A DNA stretch of 64,000 bases from Clitopilus passeckerianus (lineage: Eukaryota; Basidiomycota; Agaricomycetes; Agaricales; Entolomataceae). The stretch lies in NCBI GenBank assembly GCA_944990035.1, contig CALYLX010000159.1:1798001-1862000 (forward strand). Direction: 5' to 3'. This document shows positions 32,382 to 45,920 of the stretch, in pieces; positions within the stretch are counted from its first letter, which is position 1, and the number at the start of each line of letters is the position of its first letter. Made by a program: the position numbers and the translations under genes. The notes below the pieces were generated by a model, which was given only the letters and a program-made list of their open reading frames with translations, was not told where the DNA came from and did no database searches.

Positions 32382-33002
32382 TGGGGGATTAATACTATAT
32401 ATGTGGCTACTCGGACTTTTTCCATTATCATTGTATTCTTTGGTGGATTAGCAAACGTTGGGTCTCGGACATTACAACCTAGCCCATGGGTCGTCTGATA
32501 ATTTTTGAGATGAAATCTCGTCCTGAACCTTGAGTCAAAGCTCAGCTTGGGAAGTAGTATTTTGTATGTATGTACAATTCAGTGTATATAGGCTACCCAC
32601 AAAGCAGCCCTGTGGAATGCTGTCGCACCGGAAAACGACGCGGTGATTTTCCAGAGGCCGCATCCCAAAAGACAAGTAGTCTTTACGTTCAGGAACTGGG
32701 GACAAGTCTTTGCCAGGTGCATTGATCAAATCCGAATCGTGTGAACGGGACTGCAGACCGAACCATTGACAAGCCACTCGCAGATTTGGGTCTTCCACAC
32801 GTTCTCTTGCTCTTACTGGGCCTACAACATACATGGGCTCCTGGAATTACTTGCGATTGAATGGCATTGATAAGCGCCTCAATTGTGTCAGGGAAATGTT
32901 GAGGGTCCAAATGACCGGGGACCTTCACATTACCACCACGACGTAACAGGCTGGGCCTCGCGGTTTCAACGTCCCCATCCGCCATCTCTAGCCGTCGTCC
33001 AT
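32382..33002. promoter_or_regulatory. Spacer between array copies 1 and 2
   Basis: This 621-bp spacer holds the 3' end of copy 1 and the promoter of copy 2. No coding frame with a recognised domain occurs in it. Confidence 0.35.
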
Positions 33003-35778
33003 ATGCCGATAGAGCCTCAAGAAGACTCAAGAATCAGCGACGAGGCATGTAGCCAACTTTGGCAAGTCTACCTTCGTGAAGCGGAAGAGTATGACCAAGG
33101 ACTGGTGAAGAGTTGGAAGGAGGACATGGACGTTACATTGGTCTTTGTAAGTCCTTCCTTGAGAAAGTATTCAGCGCGCCTACGGAGGCTTCTAGTCTGG
33201 TCTATACTCTGCCGTATTAACTGCCTTCATTGTCGAGAGTTACAGGAATCTGCAGCCTGATCAGTCAGAGGCATCGACTATGCTGCTCCTGCACATTTCC
33301 GAGCAATTGGCATCACTTTCGACCACCAGTAGAATTGCAGCAGCTACAATCACGCCATTCCAAGCCAACCCCTCCGATATTGCTTGCAATGTCCTTTGGT
33401 TTATAAGCCTCATCCTGGCATTATCTTGTGCTCTCCTTGCGACCTTCGTTCAGCAATGGACGCGCCATTTCTTGCATCGCACCTCCATTTTGAGAGCGCC
33501 AACAGCTCGCGCTCGTCTGATAGGCTTTCTGTATTTTGGCCTCAAGGATTTCAAGATGCACGCCATTGTTGACCTCATCCCATCCCTCCTTCACTTCTCC
33601 TTGTTCGCCTTCTTCGGAGGTCTGGTGGCCTTCCTCCATCCCATAAATCCCGCTCTGCAATGGATAGTCATCGTGTCACTCATCATCATCGTATGCACAT
33701 ATAGCTTTTTCACTATAATGCCTGTCATCAGCCTCAGTTCACCCTACCAAACACCACTCTCACCAATCATGTGGCGTTCATGGCAGTCATTCTGGTGGAC
33801 GCTTGAAAAGATGTTCGGCTCTCGCCACCTTCTCGGCAGGTTCTTCCGGGGCACGACCACCGAGAAGGCTCTACCAACATCGTCACGGCCTAGGCAGTAC
33901 AACTTGACCTATGCCATGGTCGCTGCCAGTAACCAAAAAGGTCAAGAACGAGAATATAAATCGATGACATGGACCCTGAAATCGCTCAACGGCAGCGCTC
34001 AACTCCTGCCTTTTCTCGAAGCACTACCCGAAGTCATCTATGGGAGGGGTGGGACAATCCAATTCGACAACCTTCATCTCATTAAACCCATTCTCGAAAC
34101 CATGGATCCGGAAGTGGACATCATAGCAAGGCTATTCTGCCTAATTCAACATATCCAAAACTACCGATTACGGGATAATCACCGCCAGCGCTGTGTCCGT
34201 GCCATTCCTAAGCCATTGTGGGCTTTGGCATACGTGTTGAACCGATACCCTGCGAAATTTGACCTGACGAAGACAGGTCGATCGTCATGGTTCACGTGGG
34301 ACCAACTACACATCCTGGAGTCGCGCGATGACATACCTAAAACGTGGGCTCTTTCCATTGCCGCGCTCATGAAATCAAACATACTCATGTGCCGCGAAAT
34401 GGAACTCAATACAACAAAATCTCAGTCCCCACCTCCATACTATTCCTCTGATTTGTCAGACTCGAAGGAGCAGGCCAAGGTCCTTCGCAACTTCCTTAAC
34501 GATGCGGCTCATTATCTCCCCGATTATGTCGGCATGGCCTCCTCGACGTTCCATGCACTCAAAGGCCACGGATATGCACAGACACTTGACACGACGGGCA
34601 TATACGAGGCGCTAATTCAAAGGTTGTCAATCCTCGTGTCGCAGGAGCAGAACGCGGTGGGCTTCAAAACCAGCCGCGAACTGAGTGATTGGGACATGAT
34701 CTGCTATGGTCTAGTTCAAATCTGCAACAAAGACGTCGTTCCTGTCCTCAGCCGCTGCCTGATAGAGCGGATGAAGTACCCCGTCAATGCAAGCAGCCCA
34801 GGGCCGTGGGTATCCTCCTGCCAGAGGGACGACAACCATATACCGGGTTACGTGCCTTTCCTCAGGGCAGTCATGGTGAATGGCGAATACCCCGATGATT
34901 GTATAACGGCCTTGCAAGATATACTGTTGTGCTTCGACGAGCCGTTTGAACGCGCCATGGCAGTTCCACAGCTTGATCCTCGCTGGTGGGCCCAGGTTGA
35001 GCCGACTTGGCTTGACGTTCTCTCGCAGGTCGAGACCAAGCTTTCCAGGGATACGCATCGATCATCCTCCCTCACCTCCCTCGCCGTCATGGTCAAAGGA
35101 ATGGTTCTCAAGAAGACGTATTCCACCCACCCGAGGAAGGAGAAGGTCGATTTTGATCTTGCGGGTTTTATCTCGAACCATATCAACAACACCATTCCAA
35201 TCGAACCTTGGCCTACTATCCAAACCGTCCGTGCCGCCTACCTCATCCTCATACTCCAGCAGCTGGAATGTACAGATCCTAGCGATCCGAGATCGTTCAC
35301 ATCGACGAAAAGCACGTTCAGATTCCTCAGGTCCAGAGAGTTGAGAGGAGTGGCGTACGAGGTGGACTCAAAGCTCGCGCAACGGCTTGCCTCCCAAACG
35401 AGAAGGTTTTGCGAGTTGTGGAGGTCTCATCCTCCATTCAATCTGATGGCTATCTTGGAGTGCATATGGGGATTATGGGAGGAGGTTGACGAGTCGCATG
35501 GAGCATACGTGAGGGAAACATTCATTCCGGAAGTGGTTCTTTCGGACATCAAGCAGGCGGCGGATACGATCATCGCGTCGGAACATGACGCGGCCGGTTG
35601 GTCAAGAACTGCGAAGACTCCTAACGATACACCCTTCTCTAAGAGAGTTCGGAAGCTGGTAGAACGCGTCAACGCAATTAAAGGAATTTGGGGTGAGTTA
35701 ATCCTTACTGCAATTCAAGCTGGAGTGCTGACATGATCACCAGACGTATCAAGATGTAACCGAGAAGGCTTCACCTAG
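33003..35778 (+). CDS. DUF6535-type membrane protein, array copy 2
   Basis: Exons 33003-33146, 33196-35692 and 35744-35778 give 891 aa. The start MPIEPQEDSRISDEACSQLW is followed by SWKEDMDVTLVF at the conserved first intron. The four TM helices and the QQWTRHFLHRTS loop match copy 1. The long C-terminal region keeps family blocks such as KTGRSSWFTWDQL, ASSTFHALKGHGYAQ, NHIPGYVPFLRAV and LDPRWWAQVEPTWLDVL. It lacks copy 1's acidic runs. The last intron falls after IWG in phase 1 and gives a short terminal exon (DVSRCNREGFT). It appears intact. Copies 2, 3 and 4 are closest to each other. Confidence 0.83.
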
Positions 35779-36393
35779 CAGATAGGTGGGGCCGTTAACT
35801 TTCTGATGAACTAGTGCACACCTTCGCTCGAGGGGGTTGCTATCAGTGCTTTGAGCGTCCACAGGGCTCCAGAGGAAGCTACGGGCTCAAATGTGCAAGC
35901 ACACCCTCGGATTTCGACCACTACTCTGATTTTACCAGCATAAACGAATTCGACGGGGGTGCAGTACTTATAATTACCGTACATTGACTGTCGTTGTACG
36001 AGTATAACATTAGACCGAAAGTGATAACCTGAAGAAGTGGCTGCCAGGGGCCGTTTGCCAACCAATCAAAATTCGTAGAAAACTTGAAATCAATAGGCAC
36101 AAATAAGACTTTAGCTTCAGCCTCACACACGCACACGAGCCCGTGCTTCAGTCTGGAGCCAGCCAATGGTCCATGATATGCATATTTTGCACATAACTGA
36201 ACGTTATCAATGGCCTCAATGCTGTCAACTAGCGTTCGGCCGCCTTGTGTCCTGGCCGCTACAGACCTAGGAGGATAGCCCATATGCAGAGTTGCATGAT
36301 ACGTCACAGCAGCTTTGCATCTAGCCTAGAACTTGAAGTAAAAGAGCTGGACCATCATCCTTCAAAGCTCGCACTTGCCGTTACATTGGAGGA
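35779..36393. promoter_or_regulatory. Spacer between array copies 2 and 3
   Basis: 615 bp without a supported gene. Minus-strand frames here (35811-36307) show no domain and read through the expected promoter of copy 3. Confidence 0.35.
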
Positions 36394-39294
36394 ATGCCTT
36401 TAGACGGTCAAAGTCAAGAGGACGCTAGACTCAGCGAAGAGGCAAGTGGGGAGCTGTGGCAACTTTACGTTCGCGAGGCCGAACAGTATGACCATGGACT
36501 CGTAAGGAGCTGGAAAGAAGACATGGATGTTACATTGGTCTTCGTAAGCTTTCATATGAGAAATCTCTCATGTCTGCATACTCATTGAAGGGTTCAGTCT
36601 GGCCTGTACTCTGCCGTGTTGTCAGCCTTCGTTGTCGAAAGCTACAAGAATCTCCGGCCTGATCAGTCAGAGGCATCAACTATGCTACTCTTCCACATTT
36701 CCAAACAACTATCGACAACAGCAGGCGAGATCCCCGCAGCTACGAGCGCTCCATTCCAAGCCAAAACCTCCGATATCGCTTGCAATATCCTCTGGTTTCT
36801 AAGCCTCATCCTAGCGCTCTCTTGCGCTCTCCTCGCAACATTTGTGCAGCAATGGACGCGACAATTCTTGCATCGCACTTCTATTACAAGAGCGCCCACA
36901 GCCCGTGCTCGCCTGATATCCTTTCTATACTTTGGTCTCAAGGACTTCAAGATGCACACCATTGTCGACATTATCCCATCACTCCTTCACCTCTCCCTAT
37001 TTGCTTTTTTTGGAGGTCTAGTGGCCTTCCTACATCCCATAAACCCAGCTCTCCAATGGATGGTTATTGGATCACTTATCATCATCGCATGCACATACGC
37101 CTTTTTAACGATCATGCCAGTCATCAACCTCAGCTCACCCTACCAAACACCACTTTCCCCAATCATATGGCGGTCGTGGCAATCATTTTGGTGGCTGCTT
37201 GAAAAGTTTTCTGGCTTGCGCCGCCTTGCCGGTGGATCCTGCTGGGGAGGTCATACCGAGGAAGTTTTACCGACTTCCTCCCCGCGGCATTATAATCTGA
37301 CGTCCGCCATGGTCGCAGCCAGTCGTCAAGGACGTCAAGAGCGGGAATATAAATCGATGTCGTGGACCCTGAAGTCACTCAATGACGATCCCCAATTCTT
37401 GTCTTTCCTTGAAGCACTTCCTAACGTCATCTATGGACCGGGTGGCAAAATTCTGTTCAATAACCTACACCTCGTTAAACCCATTCTCGAAACTACCGAT
37501 CCAGACGTGGACATCATCTCCAGGATATTCTGCTTGATCCAGCAATCCCAGGGGTACTGGTACGACGACGAACAATTCAAGCGCTGTTGCAAAGCTATCC
37601 CCAACGCGCTGTGGGCTCTAGCATATGCTTTAAATCGGTACCCGGCAACATTTGATCTGGGAAAGACTGGCCGATCTTCATGGTTCACAAGGGATCAGCT
37701 TAATATCTTGGAGTCGACCTATAGCATTTCCATGGCGTACCTGATTTCCATCACTGCTCTCGTCGAGTCAAACATCCTGTTGTGTCAAGAAATCGATCTT
37801 AATTTATCAGTGCCGTACTCCCCAGCACTGCATTCTTCTCCCGTTTTCCCCGACTCGAGGAAGCAGGCTGAGGTCCTTCTCCACTTCCTGCATAAAGCGA
37901 TAAACCACCTTCCCTATCCCTTCCATATGACCACCTCAACTTTCCACGCTCTCAAAGGCCATAGGCAAGCTCAGACCTTCGGAACAGCTGACATCTACGA
38001 GTCGCTAATTCAGCGATTATCGACCATCATGCCGGACGAGCACCAAGCGCCGTGGGACGTGATCTGCTATGCATCAATGCAAATATGCAACAAGGATATG
38101 GTTCCCGTCATCAGCCGATGCTTGAATAAAAGGATGAAGCTGCCTGTTAAGGAGGGGGCCCGTGGACCCTGGATACCTTTATGTCAGAGGGAGGATAACC
38201 ACGTACCGGGCTATGCCCCGTTCCTTCGCGCCGTTATAGCGAACGGGGAATACATCGACGACTGTGTCAGGGCTTTACGAGATGTAATCTGGTCGTTCGA
38301 TAAGCCGCTTGAACATTGGGCAAACATTCCTTGCGCCGACCCACGTTGGTGGACTCGACTCGACTCGAACCGACATGGCTTAAGGTTCTCTCAGATGTTG
38401 AGGCCCAGCTTTCCCAATCTATCAATCAACCATCATCCCCCCTACTCTCCCTCGCCATCATGATCAAAGGCATGGTTCTCAAGAAGACTTACCCACCCCC
38501 ACCCCCGGAGGAAAAGGTCGATTTTAACCTTGCAAATTTTATTTCGACGCATATCAGCGACTCCATTTCGGTTGAACCCTCCCCTACCTTTAAAACTGTC
38601 AAAACCTCCTTCCTTGTTCTCGTACTCGAGCAACTCGAATGCATAGACCCCGACGAACCGAAATCGATCGCAACAGCTGAAAACACGCTCAGATTCCTCG
38701 AATGCGATGATTTGAGGGGTGTGGCGTACGTGGTCGACTCAGAGTTCACGCAGCGACTTGCCTCACAAACGAGAAGGTGCAGCGAGCTGTGGAGGTCCGA
38801 CCCATCATCATCCGACCTGGCCACCATCCTGCATTATACCTGGACTCTGTGGGAGGAGGTAGACCGGCTGCCGGCAGTGCGCAGAGATAAAATCTCCATA
38901 CCAGAAGAGGTTGCCTCAGATATTGTGCAGGCGGCAGACATTATTATTGGATCGGGACCTGGCGCGGTTGATAATTTGTTGACCTCAGAGGTACCCAAAA
39001 GTACCGATAAGGATTCCAACGACGCTGGTAACGAATCCGACGACGCGGACGATGAACCCGATACGGACAGCGAATCCGAGAACCTTCCATTCTCAGAGAG
39101 TTCGCTGAAACTGATAGAACGTGTCAAAGCAATCAAGGAAACTTGGGGTGAGCAACTTCTTATTCATTCTCATTCTGGTGCTGATATGATAACGTTACGT
39201 GAATCAAGATATACCGAAGATCAAGCTGAAGACAGAAGTATGCAGCGTACCTAGCACGGAGATTCGAGAGCCTGAGGATGGAGCCACCGTTTAA
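36394..39294 (+). CDS. DUF6535-type membrane protein, array copy 3, frameshifted
   Basis: Exon 1 is 36394-36543 (MPLDGQSQEDARLSEEASGELW); exon 2 runs from 36598; a terminal exon after the WG|GTGAGC donor is 39209-39294. N-terminal signature, four TM helices and the soluble blocks are as in copies 2 and 4. At 38354-38368 the sequence holds three tandem CTCGA units where the family frame needs two. The protein therefore leaves the family frame after DPRWWTRL and ends at 38463. The lost part (LEPTWLKVLSDVEA ... SLAIMIKGMVLKK ...) is open in the next frame and carries an acidic Asp/Glu/Ser region. As read, the product is about 665 aa and truncated. It may be a slippage allele, a young pseudogene or a sequence error. 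Confidence 0.75.
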
Positions 39295-39797
39295 TATTTT
39301 AATCCTCAATTCACGCATTCCTGCCGCTGTTGAGCCGTGTTTCTGTATCGCATTTATATGACTTTATACTTGTACCCTCTACAATTCTAAAGCTCCTTAC
39401 GTATACTCTATTTACTTCAACCATCGTGAAAACACTGAGCCATTGTGGTCCAGGTTGGTCCAGGATTGCAGGATTGTCATCCGGCGGTGAGCTTAGTCAT
39501 CCTGGACGGAGCGCCGACATTGCCACAACTTCGAGGTAGCCCTGCCCAACTACTGCCCAACCATACTCACGTACATAACACCAATAACTCGTTGCCATGC
39601 TTTCTTCAGTAGCATGCCCCCCTGGGACCACATTCAATCGAGTGGTGTCGATAGGCCTCAAGGCTGTGTCATACCCCGGGCGTCACAGCAACATAGCCTC
39701 GAAATTCAATGACGCCTACTCTGGCCGCTTGTAGGGAGCCGGCTGGGCCTCCTGGGGCTTCATAAATCGCATCTGTCATCTCATAGGCGTTGAAAAC
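39295..39797. promoter_or_regulatory. Spacer between array copies 3 and 4
   Basis: 503 bp holding the copy 3 terminator and copy 4 promoter. A short imperfect repeat, GTCCAGGTTGGTCCAGGATTGCAGGATTG, lies near 39449. No gene is seen. Confidence 0.3.
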
Positions 39798-42612
39798 ATG
39801 CCTTTGATTGCTGAAGAGGACACGAGAGTCAGCGATGAAGCTTGTCGCCAGCTATGGCAAGTTTATCTCCGCGAGGCAGAACAGTACGACCAAGGGCTAG
39901 TGAGGAGCTGGAAAGAGGACATGGACGTTACACTAGTTTTCGTAAGTGTTTTTTTACTTGAAAAGGTCTTCATTCTCAAGTGTACTCATCCGAATATGCA
40001 GTCTGGTCTATACTCAGCCGTATTGACGGCCTTCATTGTCGAGAGCTACAAGAATCTGCAGCCTGATCAGTCGGAAGCTTCGACTATGCTGCTCCTGCAT
40101 ATCTCCGAACAACTGGCATCGTCCTCATCTGCGAGTGGAATTCCTCCAGCTACAGTCACTCCCTTCCAAGCCTGGCCCTCCGATATTGCTTGCAATATCC
40201 TTTGGTTTCTGAGCCTCATCTTAGCACTCTCTTGTGCTCTCCTCGCAACGTTTGTGCAACAATGGACGCGACACTTCCTGCATCGTACGTCTATTCTAGG
40301 AGCATCAACATCCCGCGCTCGCTTTATATCCTTTCTTTATTTCGGCCTCAAGAACTTCAAGATGCACACAATCGTCGATATTATTCCGTCACTCCTCCAC
40401 CTCTCCCTTTTCGCCTTCTTCGGTGGCCTGGTGGCCTTTCTAAATCCGATAAACCCTGCCCTCCAATGGCTGGTCGTTGGGTCGCTCATCATTATCGCAT
40501 GCACATATATCTTCTTTACGATGATGCCAATAATCAACCTTAGCTCACCCTACCAAACACCCATTTCTCCCATCATTTGGCGGTCCTGGCAGACATTCTG
40601 GTGGACACTTGAGAAACTCTTCGGCTTGCGCCGCCTTGCCAGTGGATTTTGCTGGGATGCACACACCGAAGAGGTTTTGCCAACATCTTCACAACGGCAG
40701 TATAATTTGACGTACGCCATGGTCGCTGCCAGTAATCAAGGACGGCAAGAGCGGGAGCATAAATCAATGGTGTGGACTCTAAAGTCACTCAACGACGATA
40801 CACAGCTCTTGCCGTTTGTCGAAGCGCTACCCGACGTCATCTTCGGGCTGGAAGGGAAGATCCACCTCGACAACCTCCACCTCATCCAGCCCATCCTTGA
40901 AACCACCGATCCAGATGTCGACATCATCGGCAGGATTTTCTCCTTAATCCGACATGCTCAAGACAACTGGTCAAAGGAGAATCACCGCGAACGCTGTATC
41001 GCTGCTATTCCCAATGCATTGTGGGTTATAGCGTACGCACTGAATCGGTGTCCGGAGCACTTCAATTTGAGGAAGACCGGTCGTGCTTCATGGTTCACAT
41101 GGGAGCAAGTGCGTATTTTGGAGTCTCACCGAGACACCTCGAAATCGTGGATACTTCCCACCATTGCGCTCATCAAGTCAAATATGCTCATGTGCCAAGA
41201 AATAAACTCTATTTCGCCCCTACCCTATTCCCCTAGTACATATCCTCCTTCCTCTTTGCCAGTGGCAGACTCGAAAGAGCAGGCGGAGGTCCTTCTCGAC
41301 TTCCTTAGCGACGCGGTGCAGCAGCTCCCCGACTATGTCTACAAGGCCTCCTCGACTTTCCATGCGCTTAAAGGCCACAGATATGCTCGGACGCTGGATA
41401 CGACCACCATCTACGAGTCGTTGACCCAACGACTACCAACCGTCGTGCCGAAAGGGGAGTTGAAGGAGGGCGAGACCACCAATATACCACTTTGGGACGT
41501 CCTCTGCTACGACCTTACCCAAATCTGTAACAAAGATATGCTCCCCGTCATCAGCCGCTGTTTGAACGAAAGAATGAAGTACCCTATCGACATTAAGGGC
41601 CCAGGGCCTTGGATACCTTGCTGCCAAAGGGAGGACAACCATATACCTGGCTACGTCCCTTTCCTATGCGCAGTCATAGCGAACGGCGAATACATCGACG
41701 ATTGCATAACGACTTTACGGGACATCATTTGGTGCTTCGACAGGCCTATTGAAGGCGGGATGTTGATCGACCAGCTTGACCCCCGCTGGTGGATCGAACT
41801 TGAGCCAACTTGGCTCGAGGTCCTTGCGCAAATCAAGTCAAAGCTCTCTGAGGATGCCGACCAGTTATCTTCGCTGGCCTCCCTCGCCATCATGATCGAA
41901 GGCATGGTCCTCAAGAAGAGCTATCCGCCCCCATCTGTGAAGGAAAAGGTCAATTTTGACCTAGCCAGGTTTATCTCGAGCCATATCAACAACAACTTCA
42001 TCCCCGCTGAACCCTGGCCCACGGTTGAGACCATCAGGCCGGCATTCCTCGTTCTCATTCTCCAGCAACTTGAATACCTCGACCCCAGCGAGCCGAAACC
42101 GGTCACGACTGCTGAAAATACACTTAGGTTCCTCGGATGAAAGGATTTGAGGGGTGTGGTGTACGAGGTCGAGTTGGGGCTTGTCCAACGACTTGCCTCA
42201 CAAATGAGGAGATGCTGTGAGCTGTGGGGTTCTGACCCGTCGTCAGCCAATCTGGTCGCCATCCTGGAGAATATCTTCACATTATGGGAAGATGTTAACG
42301 AATTGCCGGGAGTACCTGAGAGCGAAATTTCCCTTCCTGAAGATGTAGTCTCGAATATCGTGCAGGCAGCGGACATAATTCTCATGTTGGAACGTCATGT
42401 TGGAGATGATTTGGAGGTTGCTGAGGACTTGGATATCGAATCCCATGCCAACCCTCTCTCAAAGAGATCACCGAGGTTGATCGAACTTGCCAGCAAAATC
42501 AAGACGACATGGGGTGAGTAAACCTTTTCCGTGTTTTATCCTGCAGGACTGACATGAATATTATCAAGATATACACGAGGCGAACGGGACCAGCAGGGAG
42601 ATGGGCGTATAA
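39798..42612 (+). CDS. DUF6535-type membrane protein, array copy 4, premature stop
   Basis: Exon 1 is 39798-39941 and exon 2 starts at 40002. The 60-nt intron between is a multiple of three with no stop, so it can be mistaken for coding. The N-terminal signature (SWKEDMDVTLVF), TM helices and soluble blocks match copies 2 and 3. A TGA at 42138-42140 follows LRFLG, where copies 1 and 3 read LEYED and LECDD. The same frame continues beyond (LRGVVYEVELGLVQRLAS...) to the conserved last donor at 42513 and a terminal exon 42569-42612. The product as read is about 760 aa and lacks its last 140 or so residues. All four TM helices would be kept. Confidence 0.78.
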
Positions 42613-44025
42613 CTAGCTTGATGATTGCACGATCGTCAATGTCGGCAATCCACCTACCAACTTTATGTGCTTATGCTTACTATTCACGAATATCACCAGT
42701 TTGCCCCACCAAAGTACCTTTTCGTTTCACGTAGGCTGAGCTCTCGCCATCCCAACTCATTCTTCCCGCCTTCAGTTATTTTCTCGGACTGCTTGGAGTT
42801 ACACATCCCGGAATCAAGATTGTATATCTACTATATTACACGAGTATCTTCCCCTCCCGAATCAGCAACACGCAAGCACGTGCGTGTTCTTGTGGTCTCG
42901 TACCGAGGTACTATGCCGTCAATCGAAATTGAATCGGGCCTTCGATGCTGATTCATTACTTGCAGGATGGATTGAAAGATTCCTGATACAGCAACACTAT
43001 AGGTGCCAATCGACTGATCAGCTGTCCTGATTCATGCAAACTACCTTCAATGTAAGGCTCGCTGCAGCCTTCGAGTCAGCCTCAAGGACTATTCGCCATG
43101 CTTTGGAGCCTCGTGGTCGGAAGTTTTGCCCGGCTGCAGCTGGTTCCTGCAGCGAGCGATCGAACGAAGCTTCAAGCAAAACGACCATGACCCGGCCGCA
43201 GGTACAGAACATGTACGATATTCCCCAACTGGCTTCTTTCAGGCGTGCCCTCCTCGTTCTCGTATACTCTATTGTTATAATGCTAACTTTTCATAGATTG
43301 AATATGCCTTGTGGCTTGTCCTCCGGCTGCCAGATGATTCTGTGGTTACGACCTCTATCGTTTTGTGTTCTTGGTCTGCCTCTAATTCCTTGATCTCAAG
43401 CCAGTCGAACCTGGCTGGAATATGATCCTAACGAGTTTCACTGCATACTCAACGATTATGGCTGAGTGGCAGAAACCATATTGTCTGTGACCGGGTGCTC
43501 TTCTTTCGACGTGGTCTTCATCCTGTAAGTGCCTGATCCGATCTAATTGAGGGCCGTCTTAGAAATTAATAACTTGCTTCGACGTGTAGCTGTACTACTG
43601 TGCCTTGGTGCCAAGGCCATTCAAATGGGTGAATTGAATTGGTACGCCATCTCACACTAGCATTCTCGTATCATTTTTATAACTTCTGGATATGACGCCG
43701 TTATCTCCACAATCACAGGTTTAGCAGCCGTTGATCTGAGTCTTGAACGACATTTAATTTCCACCAGACGGCACGCGCTCTTCCCTTGACGCATAAATAC
43801 TGTTGCTACTGAATGCCATTTGCGTTCAACTCAGAAAATCTGCTCAGTTAGAAGGGCTCCACGAATCGCCGGTTTCACACTTTTGCCAGATATCATACTC
43901 TACGACGCAAGTTCTTTCAAATATACAGCCTTATTTTCTCCCGGCTTTGGCATACCGGATCCCGTTTCCGCGGCTCCTCCCCGAGGCACCATTTTTCTGT
44001 CATCGAGGGAGATTGTGTAGCAAAA
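42613..44025. other. Long spacer before the MFS transporter
   Basis: 1.4 kb without a supported gene. A frame at 43034-43393 contains a hydrophobic stretch (ALLVLVYSIVIMLTF) but lacks homology or splice support. A CACGTG E-box occurs near 42880. The right end contains the transporter promoter. Confidence 0.4.
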
Positions 44026-45920
44026 ATGTCCCAAGATTCTACTACACGCCATGAAATTGGAGAAGAGATTCTTCAGAAACACATCACGGAGGATTATGTC
44101 GCACCAGTCGCGATTGTTCTGCCTGCCGCTGCACCCAGCGATGAGTTCGATTCTGGCTCTCAGAAGGAGACCTCGCCAGAACCACCCACGAAGAAGCAAA
44201 AGACATCGGCCAATGTCCAGTTTGCAGCACTCTGCTGGTCACTCTTCCTCGCAGGCTGGAACGACGGTACTACTGGCCCTCTGCTTCCGCGAATCCAAGA
44301 AGTTTATCATGTAAGCTGTTGTATATCGGGGCGTTCAGAACGTGCTAAATTCCCATGAAGGTCGGATTCGCTGTCGTCTCTCTGCTATTCGTTCTTGCAT
44401 GTGTTGTAAGTATCATCCCGCAACAGGAGACGTATCCATGACAAGTAATCCGTAGGGATTCGTTGGAGGAGCTCTCCTGAATGTGCCATTATCGGAAAAG
44501 CTTGGATTTGGAAAGGTACGTTGCATTATTGACATATTTCTTACAAACCTCTCAGATGCCTTTGCAGGTTCTTGCCCTAGGTACGCCACGGATCCCCATC
44601 CGTCTTCCCCGAGACTAATTTATCGTGTCAGGGTCCCTACTACAGGTTGTGGCGTACTGTTTGCAAGCTCCCGCTCCGCCCTTTCCGGTCTTTGCAATAT
44701 CGTACACGCTGAACTGCGCTGGGCAGGCGATGCAGGTGTGTAAAGCCCATTTCTCAAATGTAATCCAGGCTCATGCTCACCAACGAACCTCGAGTTAGGA
44801 TGCTCAGGCCAATGGTTTTATCGCGGGTATACCCAACTCCGAACATAGAATGGGTTTACTACACGCTGCCTACGGTAAGGGGATGACTTCCTCACGAGAA
44901 AGCGCAACTAATCTGAAATCTATAGGCGCTGGAGCCCTTTCGGCTCCTCTTATTGCAACTCAATTTGCGCAGATGAAGCACTGGTCATTCTTTTTCCTGA
45001 TCTCTCTCGGAGTCGCCCTCTTGAACACACTCCTTCTGACCACTGTATTTCGGTTCCGGAGCCATCGACGTTAGTTCCCTCTGCTTTCACTATATAATGA
45101 AAGTTCTTTCATCTAACCTTGCTCGTAGAATGTCTAGAGGATATTGGCCTGCCTCCCAATACAGCGCAAGAAGACCAGAAAGGCACGTTCAAGGAAATAC
45201 TGAGTCATAAAAATGTCCATCTCCTCGCATTCTTCATCTTTATGTACGTCGGCGTTGAGGTCACGCTTGGTGGATGGATCGTCACTTTCATTATCAACCA
45301 ACGTGGCGGAGGCGCGTCTTCTGGATATGTTTCGGCCGGATTCTTTGGCGGCCTTATGTTTGGTAGAGTGGCACTTCTTTGGGTGAACAAGAAGGCTCGT
45401 GAAAACTGTTTACTGCTCTCAAATGTGAATAACCAACACGACGCACAGGTCGGCGAATCTCGTGTTATCTTCATCTACTCCATTCTGGCCATAGGGTAAG
45501 TCTTTTCTTTTCTCTATTCCTCTACTTAGCTCTCAGACTCTTCAAGCCTCGAACTGGTCGTATGGCTCGTTCCATCGCTGGTGGGAGACGCAATCGCTGT
45601 CTCCTTTGTTGGAGTACTGCTCGGCCCAATGTTTCCTGTCACGATGACCGTAGCAGGTCGTGTTCTGCCTCATTGGATCCTAACGGGGTCCATCGGATGG
45701 ATCGCTGGTTTCGGACATGCTGGAGGCGCCGTCTTCCCATTTACCACAGGCGCTCTTTCATCCAGGTTTGGTATCAGGAGTTTGCAGCCCCTGTGAGTAC
45801 CTTCGTTCAACCTTTTCGAAAATTCGGCGAAGCCTGACCTCGTTAAATAGGATTGTGGCTATGATGGTCGTGATGACTATTGCGTGGGCGTTGGTGCCCA
45901 AAAGACCTATTAAGGCCTGA
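44026..45920 (+). CDS. MFS transporter (FHS/Bsc6-like)
   Basis: A twelve-helix major facilitator protein split by many short introns. The N-terminus (MSQDSTTRHEIGEE) is cytosolic and ends with a KKQK cluster. Helix 1 has the LFLAGWNDGTTGPLLPRIQ motif typical of fungal Bsc6-like and FHS-type carriers. Later helices include VGGALLNVPLSEKLGFGK, YTLNCAGQAMQDAQANGFIAG, LHAAYGAGALSAPLIAT, VGVEVTLGGWIVTFII, GLMFGRVALLWVNKK and GPMFPVTMTVAGRVLP. It ends MMVVMTIAWALVPKRPIKA. Between LLWVNKK and VGESRV lies an in-frame 54-nt piece (45395-45448) that looks like a GC-AG intron. The substrate cannot be assigned; relatives move sugars or small metabolites. It interrupts the DUF6535 array. Confidence 0.8.

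Noticed and set aside
43034..43393. Small membrane protein gene
   Set aside because: Only one hydrophobic stretch, no homology, no splice support, and it lies in a long spacer.
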